A stretch of 64,000 nt of DNA. It comes from Pholis gunnellus (lineage: Eukaryota > Chordata > Actinopteri > Perciformes > Pholidae). A model generated the notes under the pieces. It was not told the DNA's origin. It searched no databases and saw nothing but the letters and a program-made list of their open reading frames with translations. Location: positions 24,770,708 through 24,834,707 of the forward strand of contig OU342805.1 of the NCBI GenBank assembly GCA_910591455.2, in the 5' to 3' direction. Position numbers and translations under genes: made by a program. The stretch's first letter is position 1; the number at the start of each line of letters is the position of its first letter. Below, piece by piece: positions 17,542 to 30,202 of this stretch.

Positions 17542-18360
17542 ATGATTGGTCAAGACCAAAGGCAAGTCAGACCAAAGGCAAGTCAGTTCAGAAAGGCATA
17601 TCTACCAGACTTTACTTAAATATCAAGGAAATATCAATATGTCTCAGCAACAAATTTATAGACTTAAGCGGCGGCTAGGGTGGGCTCAATGTTATAACAA
17701 TCACTTGTTGGAAGCAATTAAAGAACTTGAGCAGGAACCCAAGGAACAAAATGATGACAAGTTGGCCCAAATTAATGAACTTGAAAAGGAACTGAAGGGG
17801 TCTCAGGAAAACAATGATATCAAGTCGGCCCAAATTAATGAACTTGAAAAGGAACTGAAGGGGTCTCAGGAAAACAATGATATCAAGTCGGCCCAAATTA
17901 ATGAACTTGAAAAGGAACTGAAGGGGTCTCAGGAAAACAATGATATCAAGTCGGCCCAAATTAATGAACTTGAAAAGGAACTGAAGGAGTCTCAGGATGA
18001 AAATGATTTCAAGTCGGCCCAAATTATTGACCTTGAGCAGCGTCTAAATGACTTGCAAATAGACAAGATACTTGCTGGCCATTATCATTTCTCATTTGAG
18101 AATCAGAGTAATGAGATCCTCTTGGAGAATACAGTTGATGTTGAAATATATGAGAGCTGTTCTGAAGAGAGCCTCCTGCTGGCTCCAGCTGACTCAGACC
18201 AGACTCAGACCAGACCTTGGTGGTTTCGCTGTGCCAAAGGTTTACTGACAGCAGGATTGGTTCTTGTTAGTTTCGCTGTGCCAAAGGTTTACTGACAGCA
18301 GGATTGGTTGTTGGCATCGCTGTCGCTGGATTGGGAATAGCGAAAAAATTTAATGTGTGA
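17542..18360 (+). pseudogene. Unrecognised coiled-coil gene with C-terminal hydrophobic tail, frameshifted at both ends
   Basis: I do not recognise this family. The longest readable protein starts at ATG 17639 and stops at 18293-18295 (218 aa). It has a basic N-terminal part (MSQQQIYRLKRRLGW), a Glu/Lys-rich coiled coil of five 21-residue repeats, an acidic linker, then WWFRCAKG and a hydrophobic segment. Two perfect tandem duplications break what looks like a longer frame. A 16-bp unit at 17555-17570 is repeated at 17571-17586; without the second copy, ATG 17542 reads straight into the coiled coil. A 47-bp unit at 18223-18269 is repeated from 18270; without it the tail continues with VVGIAVAGLGIAKKFNV and stops at 18358-18360. 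The intact form would be about 250 aa, an intronless coiled-coil protein anchored by a C-terminal membrane segment. It may be a decayed gene, a truncated but expressed one, or an assembly error at repeats. Confidence 0.55.
17763..18045 (+). repeat. 63-bp in-frame tandem repeat, about 4.5 copies
   Basis: Period of exactly 63 bp, with repeated anchors at 17764, 17827, 17890, 17953 and 18016, encoding a 21-residue unit (QINELEKELKGSQENNDIKSA). The heptad pattern of I/L/L fits a coiled coil. The middle copies are identical at the DNA level and only the first and last copies diverge, so recent expansion or gene conversion is likely. Confidence 0.95.
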
Positions 18361-19684
18361 GATCAGAGATCAGTGTGAGAATAGTCATATATTAGCACAA
18401 AGATAACATGTTGTGAGTGTGACACCCACAATGTGTTGTCACATGTGTGTTATGTATCTCTTTAATGTGTGAGATCAGAGATCAGTGTGAGAATAGTCAT
18501 ATATTAGCATAAAGATAACATGTTGTGAGTGTGACACCCACAATGTGTTGTCACATGTGTGTTATGTATCTCTTTAATGTGTGAGATCAGAGATCAGTGT
18601 GAGAATAGTCATATATTAGCACAAAGATAACATGTTGTGAGTGTGACACCCACAATGTGTTGTCACATGTGTGTTATGTATCTCTTTAATGTGTGAGATC
18701 AGAGATCAGTGTGAGAATAGTCATATATTAGCACAAAGATAACATGTTGTGAGTGTGACACCCACAATGTGTTGTCACATGTGTGTTATGTATCTCTTTA
18801 ATGTGTGAGATCAGAGATCAGTGTGAGAATAGTCATATATTAGCATAAAGATAACATGTTGTGAGTGTGACACCCACAATGTGTTGTCACATGTGTGTTA
18901 TGTATCTCTTTAATGTGTGAGATCAGAGATCAGTGTGAGAATAGTCATATATTAGCACAAAGATAACATGTTGTGAGTGTGACACCCACAATGTGTTGTC
19001 ACATGTGTGTTATGTATCTCTTTAATGTGTGAGATCAGAGATCAGTGTGAGAATAGTCATATATTAGCACAAAGATAACATGTTGTGAGTGTGACACCCA
19101 CAATGTGTTGTCACATGTGTGTTATGTATCTCTTTAATGTGTGAGATCAGAGATCAGTGTGAGAATAGTCATATATTAGCATAAAGATAACATGTTGTGA
19201 GTGTGACACCCACAATGTGTTGTCACATGTGTGTTATGTATCTCTTTAATGTGTGAGATCAGAGATCAGTGTGAGAATAGTCATATATTAGCACAAAGAT
19301 AACATGTTGTGAGTGTGACACCCACAATGTGTTGTCACATGTGTGTTATGTATCTCTTTAATGTGTGAGATCAGAGATCAGTGTGAGAATAGTCATATAT
19401 TAGCACAAAGATAACATGTTGTGAGTGTGACACCCACAATGTGTTGTCACATGTGTGTTATGTATCTCTTTAATGTGTGAGATCAGAGATCAGTGTGAGA
19501 ATAGTCATATATTAGCATAAAGATAACATGTTGTGAGTGTGACACCCACAATGTGTTGTCACATGTGTGTTATGTATCTCTTTAATGTGTGAGATCAGAG
19601 ATCAGTGTGAGAATAGTCATATATTAGCACAAAGATAACATGTTGTGAGTGTGACACCCACAATGTGTTGTCACATGTGTGTTA
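18351..19684. repeat. 112-bp minisatellite, about 11.9 copies, with 336-bp higher-order period
   Basis: Unit anchors (AATGTGTGAGATCAG) fall at 18352, 18464, 18576 and so on every 112 bp to 19584. Copies are essentially identical. The visible variant is AGCACAAAG versus AGCATAAAG, with the T form in copies 2, 5, 8 and 11 only (18510, 18846, 19182, 19518). The true duplication unit is therefore a 336-bp trimer present four times. Each monomer holds a 7-bp inverted repeat (TGTGACA...TGTCACA, 12-base loop). The first monomer contains the likely ancestral stop codon of the adjacent coiled-coil gene, so the array seems to be amplified 3' flank of that gene. Confidence 0.97.
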
Positions 19685-19856
19685 CAGTGGGGAAAAAAGT
19701 ATTTAGTCAGCCACCAATTGTGCAAGTTCTCCCACTTAAAAAGATGAGAGAGGCCTGTAATTTTCATCATAGGTATACCTCAACTATGAGAGAGAAAATG
19801 AGAAAAAAAAATCCAGAAAATCACATTGTCTGATTTGTAAAGAATTTATTTGCCAA
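19685..19856. mobile_element. Tc1/mariner-like transposon end (terminal repeat fragment)
   Basis: Begins CAGTGGGGAAAAAAGTATTT directly after a TA (19683-19684), followed by AGTCAGCCACCAATTGTGCA, AGATGAGAGAGGCCTGTAAT and TCCAGAAAATCACATTGTCT, which I recognise as a terminal inverted repeat of a widespread teleost Tc1-like family. The TA lies inside the motif GTGTTATGTATC of the minisatellite, so the element jumped into the array. No transposase frame and no opposite terminus are present, so it is a relic. Confidence 0.85.
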
Positions 19857-20107
19857 TTTAGTTTAGCCAATTGCTGATTAAAGATATAAATGAGTGACAT
19901 ACAATTTAGCCAATCAGCTCCTCAAATAGATTCAGCTTTGGGCCAAACCGATTTGGCAACTTGTCAACTTTCATGACAACTTGGTCATGGAGGCATCAAC
20001 ATTTAATTGAGATGGTAAATTAACAGTGAAAACTCATCATAGCTTATATCTATATATGTATGTGTGTGTTTTATATTATACTGAATATTATTATATGATA
20101 TATATTA

Positions 20108-20109
20108 CA

Positions 20110-20143
<34 letters not shown>

Positions 20144-20165
20144 TGTATATATATATATATTATAC
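20108..20165. repeat. (TA)n microsatellite
   Basis: Two TA arrays interrupted by CACTG. The flanking 19857-20585 interval is AT-rich, has no recognisable gene, and lies downstream of the dram2 stop, so it probably includes the dram2 3'UTR. Confidence 0.8.
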
Positions 20166-20585
20166 TGAATTGCCCGTGAGGGTGACTAAAATAAGATGTC
20201 CTGACGTTTTTATCAAAGTGTTATTTACTGCTTTTTTTCATGTTGGAATAAATGTAAAATATTTAACTGCAAAGTAGTAAATGTGTGTTTGATACCTTAA
20301 TTTTTTTTTGCATTAAATCATACTGGGATGTTTGCTGAAATTGATTGGATGGCCCTAGCTAGAAAATGTTCCACCAGCCGCCACTGTAAATAATGTATTA
20401 CTAAATGAACCTCCGTTGTTTTGTTTTGGAGGCAGAAATCTCTCCAAACGATGTGACTGGACAGAAATCAGTAAAGGTGAAGGGAGGACATGTTTTTTGG
20501 GTGTACTGATCCTTTACTGTCTTTATAAAACGGCCTTTAAACAGGATTAGAGAAAGTTAAAAGCAGCAGGAAGCTGTGCAGCCGG

Positions 20586-23873
<3,288 letters not shown>

Positions 23874-24796
23874 GGTCTCCTCCCTGTGTGTGTGTGTGTG
23901 TGTGTTGGTGGTGGTTCACTATGGCCTGTACACGACACACAAACAGTGACACACACATTGTTATACACAGCAGCAGCAGCCACCACCACCACCCTCCTCC
24001 TCCTCCTCCTCCTCCTCCTGCTGCTGCTGCTGCTTTCTCATTAAAAATAAATTAAAGATCTTTTTTTGTTTGTCGATGCTGACGTTAATGTATATTTTAA
24101 TGTGTTAATTTTAATGTTTTGCTGTAGAGAGAATCTTTTTGGGTTTCAAACTGTTGGTTGGACAAAACATCTGAAGACGTCTGGATAGATTATACTAATA
24201 AATATTCATTAACTAGAGACCTGTTTATGAGACTTCCTGAGAGCCTAAATTCATCTTAAATGAACCTAAAAAGAAGCGTCACTTGGGACAATGTACAGTT
24301 AACTTAGGGATACAATTATTGTAGTAACTTTCCAATGTGAACATCTGTTCAGAGAAGTGTTCTCACTGAGGAAGTGAAACAGAGAAGGTCTGTAAAATGA
24401 GCTGTTTCACTGCTGTTGTCGTTGATGAGGAAGTCTCTCACAACCAAACTCCATTAAAAAAATGTGAATTTAACGTTTTTTCTAGAAGTTTGCTTGTCTC
24501 GCACTCAACCACTGGAGAAAATACATTTAAAATATATGCACAGATATACAACAAAGAGTACAATAACATTATCGTTAAGCTAAGATAATTGGTGAACAAA
24601 TGACGGATCAATACGAGTATTAATACCACAAAGAAGCAGCTAGCTGGTGGCTAACGCTAGCTACGTTAAATAGCACTAACAAGACGTAATATTGACGCTA
24701 TATTTGACAGTTTTTTTACCGTTTTATGTGCTGCTATACTGACTAAATAACATCACGTGAACCAGCTGCACTGTAACCGAACATAACGACACTCAC

Positions 24797-25110
24797 GTTA
24801 TTAGAGTCCTCCTGCTTCCTTGAATCATTTATTTCCTAAACAGGACTCTGGTGTTTCAGATCTCCGGTCAAAAACGTCAATAACCGTCGGTTTACTCCAG
24901 AGGGTCGTGAGCAAACACTCCCATTAAATAAATCAAGTTTAAAAAAAGTTGCCTTCAGAACGGTTGTATTCGTTGTCAAGAAGCGGCGAATTGCGCATGC
25001 GCAGCCACAAAAATAAACAATTGGGATCTTTTATGTCCCGAGTTCTGCCTCAAAGGCGAGTCTGAAATACAAACCGGAAATAAATGTGTCCTCAGTTGAC
25101 ACTGCAGAAG
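24797..25110 (-). promoter_or_regulatory. dram2 noncoding first exon and promoter (copy A)
   Basis: A clean minus-strand donor (CTAATAAC|GTGAGTGTC) ends a 5'UTR exon at 24797. Just upstream is TGCGCATGCGCA (24992-25003), a perfect palindromic NRF1 site, in a TATA-less region. The left border of the 2.56-kb duplication (24858) cuts through this first exon or core promoter, so a second copy of the NRF1 site and promoter lies at 27551-27562 without the exon and donor. Nuclear genes with mitochondrial or housekeeping roles often use NRF1. The start site itself is inferred. Confidence 0.6.
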
Positions 25111-26274
25111 GTGAGAGGAAGATCACATCAAGTGTTAACCATTATTAAATGCTATTATATTGATGATTTCAGGATACTTAATAGAGGCTACATATAGAAC
25201 CCAAATAGAATTTAAAAATTTTAATATTTTGCAAAGAAATAAAGTGTATGGTCATGAACAGTGGTGGAAAGTACATTTACTCAGGTGCTGCTCATGTGTT
25301 TTATTCTTTGGAATATAACTACTTCAATCTTATATTCAAAACTTCTTCAAAACACTGTCTTTATTGTTGAAACAGGTGTATTTTTCACCAGTAATGTTAA
25401 GCCTTTCAGAAACAACTGATAGTTTACATTCTTCTCACTTTATTTTCATTAACACCTTTTTCTTGTTAAGTCCAACTTTATATGCATCATGACTATTTGT
25501 TAAATCATAACTGAGACTTTATTTAATGATATACAACTTGTTTTCTCAGAATATTACATCTTTATTGTATAAATCTCATATTTCTCTAAGATACCGCAAG
25601 GCGTCGAACAAATGTTTTTTTGTGATTTGAGTGAAGAGCCTCTTAATAAACACTTGGAAGATAACTGTGGTTTACGACTAAACCACCCTGAACCTGAACT
25701 CCACACTGAAGCTTAGTGGTTAATGACTACGGTGACTACACATCGTAGGCCTTCTTCAACACATTAAACAAACTGTGGAAATTAAAACAAACAAACAAAC
25801 AGGCACAAAATGCAAAAGCAAGAAACTAGTCTGTGTTGTTATGAACAAACATGTTCTCCACATTAATACAAGTTGTCTTCAGAAGCAGCGATGTGCTCGT
25901 TAACAGTATCAGATCATGATGGAGGCGGAGTGAGCAGCAGCCACTTCAAATAAAACAGGTTTTTATTATTATCTGTCAGGGACAACAAAAAAATGTATCC
26001 GATTCTCGTTAGTCACCACTTTAAAAACTGTGATGTCATCGTGTGATCTCATCTCCTACACATGTTCTGCTTCAACAGGTGCAGTGTGTTGTTTTTGGGG
26101 GAAACACAACGTCGACCAGATTGTGTTATTAATGGACATAAATAACAGTCATGGCGGCAGGTAGTCGTTCATTTAAAAAGGTAAAGTCTGGTGATATTGT
26201 TCCTTATCATCAACAAATACCATGAAAACTCATCAACGAGCGTCACTGTTGCAATGAGTTCTTTCATTAACATG

Positions 26275-26317
<43 letters not shown>

Positions 26318-26549
26318 ACTTTGACTCACTCCCACACACACACACTAGAGCACCACATGTGGATTAATCTGCCAATGAAAATAGTTCCAATCAAAAGCAC
26401 TATTTCCTCCTTGTTTGAGTGACGCTTGATAAGAATCGACAGTGACCAGCGGCTTTAGGACATCACTGAATAACTACATTGTGAGGTGAGACGGACACAT
26501 TGTTGGTTTTGGTCTTTTCATGGGATTTGTTGACAATAAGTAAAATATA

Positions 26550-26613
<64 letters not shown>

Positions 26614-27416
26614 ACAAGTTGCAGACGTGACAGAAAGCAGAGTGACAAAATAAGCTTTAAACAAGTTGAATTTTGTACCAATCAACTGCAAAATGTGGTA
26701 AAAAGTGACCTGAACCTTCGTACCAGCGAGCTGCATCTGACTGCCAGTGAGCCGAACTCTGAGGTTTTGTTAGATGTGTGAAATAAATGTGACCGAGACT
26801 GTCGAGTCTTTCCCTCTAGTGCATGACGTGTCTTAATCGTATATTACAAAATAACATCAGACGCGACAGTAAACAAACAAAATCCCTACGCGGAGAAAAG
26901 CGCCGAAAACAAACAAGTGGTTTCATTTGACAAACGAAATGAAAAACATTGGCAGTGAATATTTCACAGGTTAGTTCAATAACATCGTTTTTGTCGACAA
27001 TGAGTTTCCTCCAAAACCAAATTTCTTTTTTGCTGAACAGTTGCAGTTTCGTATTAATGTGCAGGAGATAAAGTTGTGTTATAAAATCATACACAGGAAG
27101 GTTTATAAACGTGTCAAAGCAGGAGTTTTTTTAACTTAAAAGAAAAGCACAGACATCTGTAACAGTTTGGTATTTACAATAGCAAAAAGGTAAAGTTATG
27201 CAAATATTACAAAAATTATATTCATGAAAAGCAAAGAGTTTGATTCGCTTCCTTTTTACATTTTCTTTGCACACAAACAGTTGTGAACACATTGACGCTT
27301 CTCTCCTTGAACATAGCGAGTAGCACCTGTACTCTCCTCAGATACTCGTTCGTGAGTTTGTCAGGAGGAGCATTCAGAAAACGAAGCCGGTACAAATTCA
27401 CGTTCTGCACCGGTGA
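24858..27416. repeat. Segmental tandem duplication, copy A (2559 bp)
   Basis: Runs from the dram2 promoter (AGATCTCCGGTC) to part of the cept1 3'UTR (TTCTGCACCGGTGA), and is followed immediately by copy B in the same orientation. By eye I find about four substitutions between the copies outside microsatellites, one single-base indel, and two microsatellite length changes: CA array 26276-26313, 38 bp versus 86 bp, and AAT array 26551-26610, 60 bp versus 30 bp. No coding exon is included. Confidence 0.97.
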
Positions 27417-28833
27417 AGATCTCCGGTCAAAAACGTCAATAACCGTCGGTTTACTCCAGAGGGTCGTGAGCAAACACTCCCATTAAATAAATCAAGTTTA
27501 AAAAAAGTTGCCTTCAGAACGGTTGTATTCGTTGTCAAGAAGCGGCGAATTGCGCATGCGCAGCCACAAAAATAAACAATTGGGATCTTTTATGTCCCGA
27601 GTTCTGCCTCAAAGGCGAGTCTGAAATACAAACCGGAAATAAATGTGTCCTCAGTTGACACTGCAGAAGGTGAGAGGAAGATCACATCAAGTGTTAACCA
27701 TTATTAAATGCTATTATATTGATGATTTCAGGATACTTAATAGAGGCTACATATAGAACCCAAATAGAATTTAAAAATTTTAATATTTTGCAAAGAAATA
27801 AAGTGTATAGTCATGAACAGTGGTGGAAAGTACATTTACTCAGGTGCTGCTCATGTGTTTTATTCTTTGGAATATAACTACTTCAATCTTATATTCAAAA
27901 CTTCTTCAAAACACTGTCTTTATTGTTGAAACAGGTGTATTTTTCACCAGTAATGTTAAGCCTTTCAGAAACAACTGATAGTTTACATTCTTCTCACTTT
28001 ATTTTCATTAACACCTTTTTCTTGTTAAGTCCAACTTTATATGCATCATGACTATTTGTTAAATCATAACTGAGACTTTATTTAATGATATACAACTTGT
28101 TTTCTCAGAATATTACATCTTTATTGTATAAATCTCATATTTCTCTAAGATACCGCAAGGCGTCGAACAAATGTTTTTTTGTGATTTGAGTGAAGAGCCT
28201 CTTAATAAACACTTGGAAGATAACTGTGGTTTACGACTAAACCACCCTGAACCTGAACTCCACACTGAAGCTTAGTGGTTAATGACTACGGTGACTACAC
28301 ATCGTAGGCCTTCTTCAACACATTAAACAAACTGTGGAAATTAAAACAAACAAACAAACAGGCACAAAATGCAAAAGCAAGAAACTAGTCTGTGTTGTTA
28401 TGAACAAACATGTTCTCCACATTAATACAAGTTGTCTTCAGAAGCAGCGATGTGCTCGTTAACAGTATCAGATCATGATGGAGGCGGAGTGAGCAGTAGC
28501 CACTTCAAATAAAACAGGTTTTTATTATTATCTGTCAGGGACAACAAAAAAATGTATCCGATTCTCGTTAGTCACCACTTTAAAAACTGTGATGTCATCG
28601 TGTGACCTCATCTCCTACACATGTTCTGCTTCAACAGGTGCAGTGTGTTGTTTTTGGGGGAAACACAACGTCGACCAGATTGTGTTATTAATGGACATAA
28701 ATAACAGTCATGGCGGCAGGTAGTCGTTCATTTAAAAAGGTAAAGTCTGGTGATATTGTTCCTTATCATCAACAAATACCATGAAAACTCATCAACGAGC
28801 GTCACTGTTGCAATGAGTTCTTTCATTAACATG

Positions 28834-28924
<91 letters not shown>

Positions 28925-29156
28925 ACTTTGACTCACTCCCACACACACACACTAGAGCACCACATGTGGATTAATCTGCCAATGAAAATAGTTCCAATCA
29001 AAAGCACTATTTCCTCCTTGTTTGAGTGACGCTTGATAAGAATCGACAGTGACCAGCGGCTTTAGGACATCACTGAATAACTACATTGTGAGGTGAGACG
29101 GACACATTGTTGGTTTTGGTCTTTTCATGGGATTTGTTGACAATAAGTAAAATATA

Positions 29157-29190
<34 letters not shown>

Positions 29191-29994
29191 ACAAGTTGCA
29201 GACGTGACAGAAAGCAGAGTGACAAAATAAGCTTTAAACAAGTTGAATTTTGTACCAATCAACTGCAAAATGTGGTAAAAAGTGACCTGAACCTTCGTAC
29301 CAGCGAGCTGCATCTGACTGCCAGTGAGCCGAACTCTGAGGTTTTGTTAGATGTGTGAAATAAATGTGACCGAGACTGTCGAGTCTTTCCCTCTAGTGCA
29401 TGACGTGTCTTAATCGTATATTACAAAATAACATCAGACGCGACAGTAAACAAACAAAATCCCTACGCGGAGAAAAGCGCCGAAAAACAAACAAGTGGTT
29501 TCATTTGACAAACGAAATGAAAAACATTGGCAGTGAATATTTCACAGGTTAGTTCAATAACATCGTTTTTGTCGACAATGAGTTTCCTCCAAAACCAAAT
29601 TTCTTTTTTGCTGAACAGTTGCAGTTTCGTATTAATGTGCAGGAGATAAAGTTGTGTTATAAAATCATACACAGGAAGGTTTATAAACGTGTCAAAGCAG
29701 GAGTTTTTTTAACTTAAAAGAAAAGCACAGACATCTGTAACAGTTTGGTATTTACAATAGCAAAAAGGTAAAGTTATGCAAATATTACAAAAATTATATT
29801 CATGAAAAGCAAAGAGTTTGATTCGCTTCCTTTTTACATTTTCTTTGCACACAAACAGTTGTGAACACATTGACGCTTCTCTCCTTGAACATAGCGAGTA
29901 GCACCTGTACTCTCCTCAGATACTCGTTCGTGAGTTTGTCAGGAGGAGAATTCAGAAAACGAAGCCGGTACAAATTCACGTTCTGCACCGGTGA
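27417..29994. repeat. Segmental tandem duplication, copy B (2578 bp)
   Basis: Direct repeat of copy A. Its right end (CACCGGTGA) continues into the unique cept1 terminal exon, so this copy holds the functional cept1 3'UTR, while copy A holds the promoter physically attached to dram2. It carries its own (CA)43 at 28835-28920, (AAT)10 at 29158-29187 and NRF1 palindrome at 27551-27562. The 19-bp length difference between copies is exactly explained by +48 (CA), -30 (AAT) and +1 (an A run near 29484). Confidence 0.97.
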
Positions 29995-30202
29995 AAAAGA
30001 AACAACGACAGTAATACTCCGGTTTCTCAATATATATTATTTGTCCACACATTCAGTTGGCAGAAGCACATACTTTTTTTTTTTTTTTTTTTTAACATTA
30101 TGTCACCCCCTGAATCTCTACGTGGAAAACAGAGGAGAGAAAAGATGAGTGCGACTAAAGAGAGGGGGGGGGGGGGCAGAGTCAGTCATGGCCGGCGTGT
30201 CC
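29995..30202 (-). other. Proximal cept1 3'UTR
   Basis: Sequence directly after the cept1 stop. It includes a T17-18 run at about 30074-30092 and a G-rich run at 30164-30176 on the plus strand. An open frame of about 60 codons at 29813-29996 on the minus strand has no resemblance to CEPT1 or another family, so I treat it as UTR. Confidence 0.5.

Noticed and set aside
17675..18022. Minus-strand repetitive frame (Phe/Leu-rich, 115 codons)
   Set aside because: It is the antisense of the 63-bp coiled-coil repeat. The plus-strand frame has proper heptads and matches the gene model.
18351..19684. Possible CRISPR-like or phage-like repeat array
   Set aside because: Units are contiguous 112-bp copies with no unique spacers, in a vertebrate genome. 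It is a minisatellite.
29813..29996. Open minus-strand stretch in both duplication copies that could extend cept1
   Set aside because: cept1 already has an in-phase stop at 30203 after a conserved last exon. The stretch resembles no family and lies in the 3'UTR.
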